64,000 bases of DNA. It comes from Carnegiea gigantea. Its lineage: Eukaryota; Streptophyta; Magnoliopsida; Caryophyllales; Cactaceae. The stretch's first letter is position 1, and each line of letters starts with the position of its first letter. The position numbers were made by a program, and so were the translations under genes. Positions 35,769-46,336 of the stretch are shown here, piece by piece. The notes beneath the pieces were generated by a model, which saw nothing but the letters and a program-made list of their open reading frames with translations, did no database searches and was not told the origin of the DNA. The stretch spans positions 610,001-674,000 of the forward strand of contig JAKOGI010000024.1 in assembly GCA_029747015.1 (NCBI GenBank), read 5' to 3'.

Positions 35769-36420
35769 ACGAACAGTGATTTTTAAATTTTCTCTTCCTT
35801 TTATTTATTTCTTTTTTCCCTCTTCCCTGCTAATCTAACAATTTTATTTATTTCATTCTCCTTCCCCTTCCCTTTTCTTTTGTTGTTGCATTCCCCAATC
35901 CCTCCTAATCTAACCATTTTATTTTTGTTCTTCCCGCTCTTTTCTAATCTAACTATTTTCCCTATCCCTTCTAACCTAATCTATTTTTTAATTTATTTTT
36001 TCCCCTTTCCCTACTAATCTAACAACCTAATCTAACTTTTTTTTTTGGTTATTTTATTTATTGCACCTAATCTAACAATCCCTTCCCCTTTTATTTCCTT
36101 TGTTCTTTTTTTTAATTTATTTATTTTATTTTGCTTTATTATTTTTTGTTATTTTCCCCGTTCCCTTGGTTCTTTCTTTTATTTGTTTATTTTTTTATTT
36201 TTATTTTATTTTTCATTTCTCTCTTCTTATCTCTCTTTTCTTTTTTCTCTTTTATTTTGTTTGGTGGTTATTATTGTGGTGATTACATTCTTTTCTTTTT
36301 GTTGTTTGTTGGTATATACTTGGTAGACGTTCTTTATGCTTAGATCTTGAACCATATAATCCTGAAATTGAACGCTCTCTTCGTGAGATAAGAGCTAAGA
36401 AATCAGAATCTAAGAACAAA
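35769..36420 (+). other. T-rich leader with repeated CTAATCTAAC
   Basis: Between primer site and gag lie pyrimidine-rich repeats in which CTAATCTAAC or a close variant occurs at least seven times (for example 35830, 35907, 35945, 36012, 36031, 36066). Phe-rich open frames here come from the T content. The gag frame is open upstream of its first ATG (from about 36318: RSLCLDLEPYNPEIERSL), a stretch conserved in Athila gag proteins. Confidence 0.7.
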
Positions 36421-39400
36421 ATGGCTGAAGAACAACCAACCCCACCACCTAAGCAACTTAAAGAATATTTCACTCCTGCCACTTATGACTCACCAACAAG
36501 AACCCGTATGCCCACTGTTACGGTGCCATTTGAGATTAAACATTCTCTTATCCAAATGCTTCCGTCGTTTTATGGGCTAGAGTCTGAAAATCCTTTCAAG
36601 CATGTTGATGCATTCTTAGAGATTTGCTCTACTGTGTTTTTAAATAATATCTCTGATGATGCTCTTCGCTTGCGGCTTTTTCCTTTTTGTTTAAAAGATA
36701 AAGCTAAAACTTGGTTGGACACTAAGACCAATATCACCACTTGGGATCAGCTGCAAAAGGAATTCTTGAAAAAGTTTTTCTCCATTGGTAAACTGACTGC
36801 CTTAAGACGTGCTATAATCACCTTCTCACATAATAAAAATGAGCAATTGCATGAAAGTTGGGAACGGTTTAAAGAATTATTGCGATGTTGTCCTCATCAT
36901 GAGGTCCCTATGTGGCAACTTGTCCAGAGTTTTTACTCTGGCTTAGATGAGCATAATAGGCAGATGGTTGATGCATCATGTGGTGGTAGTTTTTTGTACA
37001 AAACTCCTGAAGAAGCTTGGGAGCTATTTGAACATTTGAGTGAAAATTCACACTTGCATGCTACTTCCTCACATTCTGATTTGCCTAGGCAATTAGGAAG
37101 TAAAGGGGGGATTTATGAGGTTTCACATTCAATTGACCTTTCTAGTAAAGTTGATGCTTTAGCTAAGAAATTTGATCAATTGTTGTGCATGAATAAAGTG
37201 TTTAATACCCCTTCTATGCAAGATGTGTGTTCGATTTGTGCTAGTCCCATGCATGCTTCTGCTGAATGTCCGTGTATTGGTAAGTCTGACTGTGTGACTG
37301 AACAAGTAAATGCTGCCCAAGGATTTCCTTCATCCAACAACCCTTATTCTAATACCTATAATCATGGTTGGAGGAATCATCCTAATTTTTCATGGAGGTC
37401 TCAAAATGTTGAGAATCCTCAGACCCAGTCTAGCAGACCTACCCCTCCTGGTTTCCAAAACCAGAGATATGCTCTTCCCTCTTCCCATCAAGCTCCATCT
37501 GGGAGCTCTGATATAGACAAGGTAATTTCTGCCCTTGGAACCTTGACCTCTGTTGTGCAAAATGTTGATTCTAAGGTCCAAGGCATTGAGTCTAAAATGC
37601 ATATAGTTGACTCTCACTCACAATCTATAGCTAAATTAGAAACCCAACTTGGGCAACTAGCCATAGCTGTAGGTAAAAGAGAAGAAGGAAAACTTCCGAG
37701 TCATCCCATCCAGAACCCTAAAGGCCAGCAATTTGAACAATTGAAAGCTGTAATGGTTCTTAGGAGTGGTAAAGAAGTGGATAACAAGGTGAGTGAGAAG
37801 AAACATGATAAAGATGAAAGACTTAAGGCCATGGAGAGTGACCTTGAGATTGAAAAAGAGAATGACCTATCCCCCTCTCCTGTTATGTCTGACCCCATTG
37901 TGACATATGAGCCAAGGGTTCCTTACCCTCAAGCTTTAGATGCACCATTCCCTTCCAAGAAAGACAAGCAAAGAGATGACATCTTAGAGACTTTTAAGCA
38001 AGTTAAGGTCAATCTTCCCCTCTTAGAAGCAATTAGACAGATCCCAGCCTATGCTAAGTTCCTTAAAGACATGTGCACTTTTAAAAGAAAATCTAAAGAT
38101 GACAAGTCTAAAAAGGTTCTTCTAAGTGAACAAGTAAGTTCAATTCTGAAATGTGATACTCCCCCTAAGTTCAAAGATCCTGATGTCCCTACCATTTCAT
38201 GTTTTATTGGCAATCACAAAATTGAAAGGGCACTTTTGGATTTGGGTTCTAGTGTCAATTTGATACCATATTCTGTTTACTTAGAGTTGGAATTAGGTGA
38301 ACTGCAACCTTCCAACTGTACCCTTCAGCTTGCTGATAGGTCGGTTAGGACTCCTAGGGGACGAATAGATGATGTCTTAGTGCAAATTGATAAAAGATTC
38401 TTTCCTGTTGACTTTGTTGTGTTGGATATGGACCCTAGTCATGCTTCTAAGCAGATCCCTCTTATTTTAGGACGTCCCTTCCTAGCCATAGCTAATGCTA
38501 CCATTAACTGTAGGTCGGGAATCATGGATGTCTCGGTCATGAACATGAGGGTTAGGCTTAATATTTTTAAAGCTTCTGCTCAACCTGTGTTTGAAGATGA
38601 ATCTGAATGCTTCTTTGTTGATATGATTGATGGTATGATTGAAGAAGTCTTGCCTGCTATTCTGAATAGTGATCCCTTGAGAACCTGTCTTTCTCATGGG
38701 GATTTGAGGTTATTTGAATTGGAAAGTACCATAAGTGAGATGAATTTTATTCTTAACTCCACCCCTTATCTTGAGTCTTCCTCTTGGGTGTCCACATATG
38801 AACCTCTTCCCCCCTTGGCTAGTTCTCCTATGCCACCTTCTATTGTATCTCCACCTAAACTTGAGTTAAAACCTCTCCCTGATTCACTCAAGTATGTGTT
38901 TTTAGGTCCCAAAGAGACCCTACCTGTTATTATATCTTCTCTTCTATCTTGTGATCAAGAGGAAGAGTTGATTCGTGTTTTGTCTGATCATAAAGGTGCT
39001 ATTGGATGGTCGGTTGCTGATTTTAAAGGGATTAGTCCCACAATTTGTATGCACAGAGTTCATTTAGAGGATGATGTTAAACCTGTTAGGCAAATGCAAC
39101 GTAGACTGAACCCCCACATGAAAGAAGTTGTCCAGAAAGAGGTAGTTAAGCTTTTAGATGCAGGTATTATCTACCCTATTTCTGATAGTCAATGGGTCAA
39201 TCCAGTTCAAGTAGTCCCTAAGAAATCTGGCATAACAGTGGTTAAGAATAATGAAGGTGAACTAATTCCCACTAGACAGATCACGGGGTGGAGGGTGTGC
39301 ATTGATTACAGAAAGCTGAATTCTGTCACTAGAAAAGACCATTTTCCCCTCCCATTCATTGATCAAATTTTGGAAAAGTTAGCTGGACAAAGTTTTTACT

Positions 39401-40578
39401 TCTTTTTAGATGGGTATTCTGGTTACAACCAAATACCTGTCTATCCTGAGGACCAAGAGAAAACCACATTTATATGCCCGTCAGGTACCTTTGCTTATCG
39501 GAGGATGCCTTTTGGGTTGTGTAATGCACCTTCCACATTCCAGAGATGTATGATGGCCATATTTTCTGATTATATTGATAATTTCATGGAAGTGTTTATG
39601 GATGATTTCTCTGTTTTCGGTTCTTCCTTTGATGTGTGCCTTGCTAATCTATCCATTGTGCTGAAAAGATGTGAAGAAGTGAATCTTGTTTTGAGTTGGG
39701 AAAAGAGTCATTTTATGGTCCAAGAAGGGATTGTTTTGGGACATAAAGTGTCCGAAAAAGGGATTGAGGTTGATAAAGCCAAGGTTGATCTAATTTCTAA
39801 TTTGCCTGTACCTTCTTCTGTGAAGCAAGTCAGATCTTTCCTTGGTCATGCTAGTTTCTATAGGAGATTTATTAAGAATTTTAGCAAAGTGGCTCGTCCA
39901 CTTACTAATCTTCTTACCAAAGATACTCCTTTTGTGATTAATGAGTCTTGTGTACAAGCTTTTGAAAAGCTTCGATCTTTGTTGGTGTCAGCCCCTATTG
40001 TGCAACCCCCTGATTTTTCTTTGCCATTCGAGATCATGTGTGATGCATCTGATTTTGCTATTGGGGCTGTTTTGGGTCAAAGGGTCAATAGAATGCCTCA
40101 TGTCGTATACTATGCTAGTAGAACTCTCACTGATGCTCAAAAGAATTATTCTACTACTGAGAAAAAGTTGCTAGCTGTTGTATTTGCACTTGATAAATTT
40201 CGTCCGTATCTTTTGTGTTCTAAAGTGATTGTGTTTACTGATCATGCTGCATTAAAACACTTATTGGCTAAGAATGACACTAAGCCAAGACTCATTAGAT
40301 GGATTTTGTTGCTCCAAGAGTTTGATATTGAAATAAAAGATAGGAAAGGTTCTGAAAATTCTATTGCAGACCACTTGTCTAGAATCATTACTGAGTATAC
40401 TGATGACTCAGTTCGATTTTCTGACCACTTTCCTGATGAGCAACTATTTGCTGTGTCATGTGCCCCTCTCCCTTGGTTTGCTCACATTGTGAACTACCTC
40501 GTCACTAGGAAGATTCCTGCTCACTGGTCCAAACAAGAGAAAGATAGGTTCTTCTCACAGGTAAGACATTACTATTAG
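36421..40578 (+). CDS. Athila Gag-Pol (gag, protease, RT, RNase H)
   Basis: 1385 codons from ATG at 36421. The gag domain (retrotransposon gag, residues about 40-215) includes FKHVDAFLEIC and WERFKELL. It is followed by a Cys-rich stretch near residues 268-285 and a Gln/Ser-rich linker. The protease has Athila-type DLGSSVNLIPYSVY with Asp607 and ILGRPFLA. RT blocks are WRVCIDYRKLN, PFGLCNAPSTFQ and FMDDFSVFG with Asp1061. RNase H shows MCDASD (Asp1208), STTEKKLLAVVFA, FTDHAALKHLL and IADHLSR. The frame ends at TAG (40576-40578) just inside integrase, where related elements have Trp (YYWGDPYLF). So the stop is probably a TGG to TAG mutation and not the natural end. Confidence 0.93.
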   Translation: MAEEQPTPPPKQLKEYFTPATYDSPTRTRMPTVTVPFEIKHSLIQMLPSFYGLESENPFKHVDAFLEICSTVFLNNISDDALRLRLFPFCLKDKAKTWLDTKTNITTWDQLQKEFLKKFFSIGKLTALRRAIITFSHNKNEQLHESWERFKELLRCCPHHEVPMWQLVQSFYSGLDEHNRQMVDASCGGSFLYKTPEEAWELFEHLSENSHLHATSSHSDLPRQLGSKGGIYEVSHSIDLSSKVDALAKKFDQLLCMNKVFNTPSMQDVCSICASPMHASAECPCIGKSDCVTEQVNAAQGFPSSNNPYSNTYNHGWRNHPNFSWRSQNVENPQTQSSRPTPPGFQNQRYALPSSHQAPSGSSDIDKVISALGTLTSVVQNVDSKVQGIESKMHIVDSHSQSIAKLETQLGQLAIAVGKREEGKLPSHPIQNPKGQQFEQLKAVMVLRSGKEVDNKVSEKKHDKDERLKAMESDLEIEKENDLSPSPVMSDPIVTYEPRVPYPQALDAPFPSKKDKQRDDILETFKQVKVNLPLLEAIRQIPAYAKFLKDMCTFKRKSKDDKSKKVLLSEQVSSILKCDTPPKFKDPDVPTISCFIGNHKIERALLDLGSSVNLIPYSVYLELELGELQPSNCTLQLADRSVRTPRGRIDDVLVQIDKRFFPVDFVVLDMDPSHASKQIPLILGRPFLAIANATINCRSGIMDVSVMNMRVRLNIFKASAQPVFEDESECFFVDMIDGMIEEVLPAILNSDPLRTCLSHGDLRLFELESTISEMNFILNSTPYLESSSWVSTYEPLPPLASSPMPPSIVSPPKLELKPLPDSLKYVFLGPKETLPVIISSLLSCDQEEELIRVLSDHKGAIGWSVADFKGISPTICMHRVHLEDDVKPVRQMQRRLNPHMKEVVQKEVVKLLDAGIIYPISDSQWVNPVQVVPKKSGITVVKNNEGELIPTRQITGWRVCIDYRKLNSVTRKDHFPLPFIDQILEKLAGQSFYFFLDGYSGYNQIPVYPEDQEKTTFICPSGTFAYRRMPFGLCNAPSTFQRCMMAIFSDYIDNFMEVFMDDFSVFGSSFDVCLANLSIVLKRCEEVNLVLSWEKSHFMVQEGIVLGHKVSEKGIEVDKAKVDLISNLPVPSSVKQVRSFLGHASFYRRFIKNFSKVARPLTNLLTKDTPFVINESCVQAFEKLRSLLVSAPIVQPPDFSLPFEIMCDASDFAIGAVLGQRVNRMPHVVYYASRTLTDAQKNYSTTEKKLLAVVFALDKFRPYLLCSKVIVFTDHAALKHLLAKNDTKPRLIRWILLLQEFDIEIKDRKGSENSIADHLSRIITEYTDDSVRFSDHFPDEQLFAVSCAPLPWFAHIVNYLVTRKIPAHWSKQEKDRFFSQVRHYY

Positions 40579-41771
40579 GGAGATCCTTATCTTTTCAAAC
40601 ATTGCCTTGACCAAGTGGTACGACGATGTGTCTCCGAGAGTGAAATCCATAGTATTCTCACATTTTGTCACTCCTATGCTTGTGGTGGTCACTTTGGAGG
40701 TCGTAGGACAGCTGTTAAAGTCCTACAAAGTGGGTTCTTTTAGCCCACTCTATTTAGAGATGCTCACAAATTCTGTCTTGCTTGTGCGCGTTGTTAACGT
40801 ACGGGTGCCCAGTCCCATCGTGATATGATGCCCCTTTCCCTATTCTGATTGTTGAAATATTTGATGTGTGGGGTATTGATTTCATGGGTCCCTTTCCCCC
40901 ATCTTTTGGCTTTGTATACATATTGGTTGCTGTTGATTATGTATCAAAGTGGGTGGAAGCTCAAGCTACTAGGACTAATGACCACAAGGTTGTGGTCAAG
41001 TTTGTGAAAGAGTATATTTTCTGTCGATGTAGAACCCCTAGAGCCCTTATTAGTGATGGAGGGAGTCACTTTTGTCATCGATCTTTTGAGGCCTTGCTTA
41101 GGAAGTATTCTGTGACTCATAAAGTAGCTACTCCTTATCATCCTCATACTAGTGGTCAAGTTGAGGTGTCAAATCGTGAAATTAAGTCTATCCTTGAAAA
41201 AATGGTTCAACCTGATAGAAAAGACTGGTCTTTGAGATTGCATGATGCTCTTTGGGCCTATCGTACTGCTTATAAGACTCTAATTGGGATGTCTCCTTAC
41301 CGGCTTCTTTTTGGTAAGGCTTGTCACTTGCCGGTTCAGTTAGAACACCGTGCTTTTTGGGCTATTAAAACTTTCAATTTTGATATGAAACAAGCAGGTT
41401 CTAACCATAGGCTTCAATTAAATGAGTTGGAAGAGTTGCGTAATGAAGCCTATGAGAATGCTAAGATTTATAAAGCCAAAACCAAAGCTTTTCATGATAA
41501 AACGATTTCTCGTAAATCTTTTGAACCTAATCAAAAGGTTTGGCTTTTTAACTCTAAGCTTAAACTGTTTCCTGGCAAGTTGAGATCTAGATGGGATGGT
41601 CATTTTGTTGTCCAACAAGTGTTTCCCTCTGGGGCAGTTCAAATTTTGGATCCTCAAGATGGTAGAGTTCTTATGGTTAATGGTCAACGTTTGAAACCTG
41701 TTGTGACTCATGATATTAACCCTGGTTTGATTGAATCCATCAACTTGGTCGACCCTGTCTACTGTGATTAG
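40579..41771 (+). pseudogene. Athila integrase, interrupted
   Basis: Directly after the TAG, the same frame continues GDPYLFKHCLDQVVRRCVSE and CHSYACGGHFGGRRTA (N-terminal zinc domain). A second TAG replaces Trp in GFFWPTLF (near 40742), and a stop at about 40795 and a frameshift near 40835 follow. The catalytic core and C-terminal domain are one open frame (ATG 40866 to 41771). It has [15 protein letters not shown] and GQVEVSNRE giving a DD35E triad (Asp5, Asp64, Glu100 of this frame), then an Athila-like C-terminus. All three catalytic residues survive. Confidence 0.9.
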
Positions 41772-42911
41772 AGGTGGGGCATTGTCTGGCTGAAGATATT
41801 AAACTTAGCGCTTGTTGGGAGGCAACCCAATCTTTTTAGGTGATTTTGAGTCTTTTATTTTTATTTTTATTTTTATTTTTTTTTAATCAAGGTGTGCTTG
41901 TGTTATTGAATGTGATTCTGTACTTGGTTTTTGGCTTTTGAGGTTGGTAATGGTTGTGAAGGCGCTTTGGGAGTGTGATTGCTTTACTTACATGGAAACA
42001 ACTTTCCTCGTGTTATCAGGTTGTATTGCTCTTTTCTCCATTTTTCTTTATCTTATTATTTTCTACATTGAGGACAATGTGAGGTTTAGGTGTGGGGGGA
42101 AGGCAAAATGAAAATTTTGAGAAAGATTAAACTTGAAAATTTATGGGTGAATTTGATTTTGGGAAGAGATTGAGTGTCCTAATTGTGCATGTCTTATTCC
42201 TCTTATATGGATTTGATTCATGCGACCCATGCTCATTAGAGATTATTTCTAGCCTTGACTAGTTGAAGGCCAAAATTTTTGCTGTGCTAATGTCACTATG
42301 TAATCGATTTTGAGTATGAGATGTAACCCCATTTATAATATCGTGATGAGTATTCGTTAAGCATTGAGTTTCCCATTGACTTTTCAATCAAAAAAAAAAA
42401 TCAAATAAATGAAATTAATTAAGTTCTGCTTTCGGTACCAATGTTCAGGTCCTATCTATATCCATATCTTTAATTGCCTGAATATGTACTAAGTGTTTCT
42501 CTAAGTGTTATCATTATTATGAAATCAAGTAACTTATGAAAATAGAAAAGCTCACAAAAAAAAAACAAAATAAAAAAATAATCATTTGATTTGGCATTGG
42601 GGACTCGATTTTGAAAAATGCTCTTGTGATTTTTGTTATGAGGGGTGAAATTTTGTGCTTATGGTTTACTACTTGGTTTCGTTGTGTGCTTAATTTGGAT
42701 GAATTTTGGCCTATTGACTTGGTCGAAATTGGAAATCTTTGATAATGAGTTGTGGGTTGGTAGTGAATTGATATATGTGATTTGGAGTGGACATTCATAG
42801 TTAGATCACTTGATTTTCTTCCTTAATCTTGTTCTACTTGATGGTTTAAATGAATATATGCATTAATGATATTCTTTGCTCGAGGACTAGCAAAGTCTTG
42901 GTGTGGGGAGT
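41772..42911 (+). other. Athila 3' region without env ORF
   Basis: Contains a short hairpin (41815-41830), an internal purine tract TGTGGGGGGA (42091-42100) and a terminal polypurine tract GTGTGGGGAG (42901-42910). No env-like or other protein of more than 90 codons with recognisable features is present on either strand. Confidence 0.65.
41815..41830 (+). promoter_or_regulatory. Conserved hairpin after integrase (TTGGG-AGGCAA-CCCAA)
   Basis: GCGCTTGTTGGGAGGCAACC is a motif I recall as recurring in Athila-like elements just after integrase. It forms a 5-bp perfect stem with a 6-base loop. Its function is unknown. Confidence 0.5.
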
Positions 42912-44602
42912 TGACAATTCATATTTTATATATAACTTTCTCCTTCATTGCACCTACTTTTATGTCTTTGAAATATATTTTTATGGAAAATAATGCATAT
43001 TTTATATGATTTTCAGGTAGAAATAAAATGAAAGAATTTAGGAGGAGTTGTTCAATTTTACTTGGATTTTTCACAAGTGCAATGTCTAAAGTCCAAGTCC
43101 AAGAGCCCAAAAGAAGGAAAGAAGAAGAGCAAGGCAGCCATGCTTGGGCCTGTGCATCGCGGCCCATTGTCAAACTCCAACTCAGCCTCCTCTCTCTCTC
43201 TCTCTTTTTTTTTCCCTCCGCCTGGGCCTGGCCCAGGCCCAACACCAGCTTTCTCCTCCTCATTCCCACACTTCTTCTCTCCCTCCGTTTGGGCCTGTTT
43301 TGACGGCCCAGTGGCTCTAGCTTGCCTCCCCCTTCATTTTTTCCTTCTCTCCTTTCTTTCCGTGTGGGCCTATGCTGCAGCCCAGTCGTGCCTCCCAGCA
43401 AGTCCAAGCCAACATCAACTCATCTACTCTTCATCTCTATTCTCCACATGATCAATTGTTTACCTAGTCAAAGTAATTAAGCAAATTAATATTATACTTA
43501 TGACTAGCCATAACCATGCATGTAACATCCCAAATTAATTGAAATTAATTTCCATTAATTTTAGGGGTATCCTAAGGGGTGGATTTTCCACTATAAAAGG
43601 GGCCAAGGTTAAGGGAAAAAGGACACACACACATTCATCCACTCTCTTACTCAAGCATCTTCTTATTCTTCCATCTTTCATTTTTCTAGAGAGAATCTTT
43701 GGAAGACAAAACCATTTGGGTTGAGAGGTTTGGAAGAAAATAAGCTTCATTAGCTATTTTTCTCTTCTCTTCTCATCTCATTTGTGAGTCAACTTTGAGA
43801 GTTTACACTAAGTTTCATAATTTTATGTAATTGAGTATAAGGTTTGGGCATAGGAAGTGAAATATACCAATTTCAATGGTGTTTTTGCTATCTATGGCCG
43901 GCTAAACTACTCATTCTAGGATTAGGATGGATCCTTAGTAATAATATTATTTTGCTAAATTCTTATGGGGTTGTTCTTGTCTCTTTTGCATAATCTTGAG
44001 TTTACATTTGATCATCATCTACTCATGCATTTTAATACTAATGTTTAATCATGTTGATGACACTAGTTTAATTTGCTATCTCAAATGAATATTAGACCTT
44101 GTAGGCTAATATGATGATTATGTAATTGGACTTAAAATTATAGTTGTTTAAATTGAATAATTTATGCTAGAAATTAGATGAGTTATGTCTAAAAAGAATA
44201 ATTCATGCTAAACCACTAGATAAATTATGTCACTTTATAATTATAATCATCTTTTTAATTTATGACCTAATGCTTGTAGCTTAGGTTGAACAAGAGACAA
44301 ATTGAATCCCCATTTGAATTAGTAATTAATATTGGCATCAAAGGTGAAATCCGAAATCCTAGATTTTTCTCCTATTTGAATTCTCTCTACTTTGCTACTC
44401 ACTTACTCTTCTTTTGTTCCTTAAATTATATTGATAATCGAACTCATAAAATTGTGATTATTCTTTATAATCGGAAAGGTTAAGTTTAAGAATCACTATT
44501 GTTCCCCGCGGGATCGACACCCCAATACTCGCTAGTCTACAATTAACCTTGTGCACTTGCAAGTAAAAAGGGTTTTAAAACATACATATAAAATCCACAT
44601 CA
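42912..44602 (+). repeat. 3' LTR of Athila element
   Basis: Near-identical to the 5' LTR. The TATAAAA copy is at 43592-43598. Followed by CAAAA, the target duplication. Confidence 0.93.
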
Positions 44603-44607
44603 CAAAA

Positions 44608-44985
44608 GGGACATCTTTTCTATCTCTAATTACAGAGGTAAACTTCGTCATTTGGAAACCAAATGCTATTCTTTGGAAGCTATGGTCTATTCCCAGTTGT
44701 GAACATATGTAAACTATAGATTTAACACATGGAATTGGACCTTTATTTATTCTTAGTCCTTTTACAACTCTTATAGAGGCTAGCTCTCTTATACGCTTGC
44801 ATTGGATTATTGGTAATGTTATTTAGGCCAATTTACACGCACATCACCTTCATTGTGCATAATTTTAGTACTAGCTGTGGATGTATTATTTGATTGCAAT
44901 CAATACAAATTGTAATGTTCGTTTTTATTTGAATTTAAAGAAAGAGCATAAAATGTTAAATGCTTTTTGGTTCACTTTTATATAC
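44608..44985 (+). other. Intron 2 of oligopeptidase pseudogene between Athila and LINE
   Basis: No gene, exon or element signature is recognised in this stretch. Confidence 0.45.
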
Positions 44986-45105
44986 CAACAACTCCCAGTG
45001 TAAGTCCCATTTAAGCGGGGTCTAAGGAGATCCAAATGTAAGCAGCCTTATTTTTATAAGCATCTCTATCCACAAAAGATTAAATCCAATAGACCCTCAA
45101 AAGAT
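44986..45105 (-). repeat. 3' terminus of the RTE LINE (shared with Au SINEs)
   Basis: The minus strand reads GAGGGTCTATTGGATTTAAT, then GATAGAGATGC, AAGGCTGCTTACATTTGGAT and CACTGGGAGTTGTTG. It is the same order as the fragments at 11.7 kb and 60.4 kb, and here it is still attached to LINE coding sequence upstream. Confidence 0.7.
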
Positions 45106-45429
45106 TTGGAAAAAAAAAAACATTTGGAGTTAAAGAGACTTTTGATGCAAAGCAGAAAAAAGCCTAAACAAAAAACGAAAAACTTACAAGATGTAATAGT
45201 AAATACATAAAAGAGTTACCCTCCGAACCACCAATAACAATAAGTCAAAGTAACCACTGTGATCTAAAAGAAAATAATTACTAGCAAAGTCAAGTGCTGG
45301 AAACCCATATAACTACTAACCACTATGCATGAAAAGTAACAATTAGAACTGCGTACTAGCTAATGAGGAACCATGGAAGGGCAAGTAACTTGCTAAACAA
45401 AGATTGAAACCTTAATCCTAGACCTCCAC

Positions 45430-46336
45430 AACCTCCTACCTTAAGCCATGTCCTTTGTTAAACCTAAAGTCGTCAAGTTATGTCTAATCACTTCATTCCA
45501 ACTCTTCTTAGGTCTACCTCTTCCCCTTCTATATCTCCTCACTGGTGTACCCATACTCTTCCTCCTAATATGACCAAACCGTTTAAGTCTAACCTCTCTC
45601 ACCTTATCCTCTATGGGTGCTACTTCTACTGTATCCATACTCTTCCTCCTAATATGACTAAACCGTCTAAGTCTAACCTCTCTCACCTTATCCTCTATGG
45701 GTGCTACTTCTACTTTGTCCCTAATCACTGCATTTCTATCTCTATCTAATCTCATGTGGCCACACATCCAATGAAGCATCCTCATCTCCGTAACCTTTAT
45801 CATTTGGACTTAATATTTTCCTGATAGGCCAACACTCCGCCCCATACAATAATGCTGGTCTAACAACCATATGTTAAATTCTTGCCTTCAATCTTAACAA
45901 GATCCTCTGGTCGCACAATACTGCTAAGACATTCTTCCATTTATGGCATCCTGCCTTTAGTAGTTGGTTAATGTCCTCGCCAATACCTCCTTTTTCTTAA
46001 ATGGTCGAGCCAAATGTCTAAACTTGACGACCCTTAATGAAACCATACCCCCAATGGTCACCTCATCCTCCATACCACATTCTCCCTTTACTGAATGGAC
46101 ATTGTAAGTATTCACTCTTTGACCTACTTAGCCTAAAACCTTTAGCTTCTAGGGTATCTCTCCACTGCTCCAACTTGTTCTTAACCTTCTTTCTAGACTC
46201 ATCAATAAGAACTATGTCATTTGTAAATAGCATTACACCAATATACCTCTTCCTAAATCCCTTCAGCGAACTCCTCCAAGCAAAAAGAAAAGGACTCAGT
46301 GTGGACCCTTGATGAAGTCTAACGTATATAGGAAAG
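45430..46336 (-). pseudogene. LINE RT, second half and C-terminal domain
   Basis: From 46336 downward: [15 protein letters not shown], then [12 protein letters not shown] where the catalytic F-DD reads [24 protein letters not shown] follows. The C-terminal part (45803-45441) has EMRMLHWMCGHMRLDR, a doubled VEVAPIEDKVREVRL block and RGRGRPKKSWNEVIRHNL, typical of RTE-type LINEs. Stops separate the two parts. Loss of one catalytic Asp means the RT copy is dead. Confidence 0.8.
45547..45714 (-). repeat. 84-bp in-frame tandem duplication in the LINE ORF
   Basis: Two adjacent 84-bp units (45547-45630, 45631-45714) each encode VEVAPIEDKVREVRL-RF-HIRRKSM, with few differences. The duplication keeps the frame and is not part of the usual protein. 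Confidence 0.9.

Larger units (their letters stand above)
34062..44602 (+). mobile_element. Ty3/gypsy Athila-type LTR retrotransposon
   Basis: Two LTRs of about 1.69 kb (34062-35744 and 42912-44602) start TGACAATTC and end CCACATCA. A perfect 5-bp target duplication CAAAA flanks the element (34057-34061 and 44603-44607). A tRNA-Asp-type primer site follows the 5' LTR and a GTGTGGGGAG polypurine tract precedes the 3' LTR. Gag-protease-RT-RNase H is one open frame; integrase is interrupted. By eye I count about 20 substitutions between the LTRs (about 1.2%), so the insertion is young. It lies in intron 2 of the oligopeptidase pseudogene. No env-like ORF is visible after integrase. Confidence 0.93.

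Noticed and set aside
36045..36343. Phe-rich membrane-like frames
   Set aside because: Product of the T-rich leader of the Athila element; no start context or family signature.
45480..45749. Plus-strand frame with doubled Ser/Thr-rich blocks
   Set aside because: Antisense of the LINE C-terminal duplication.
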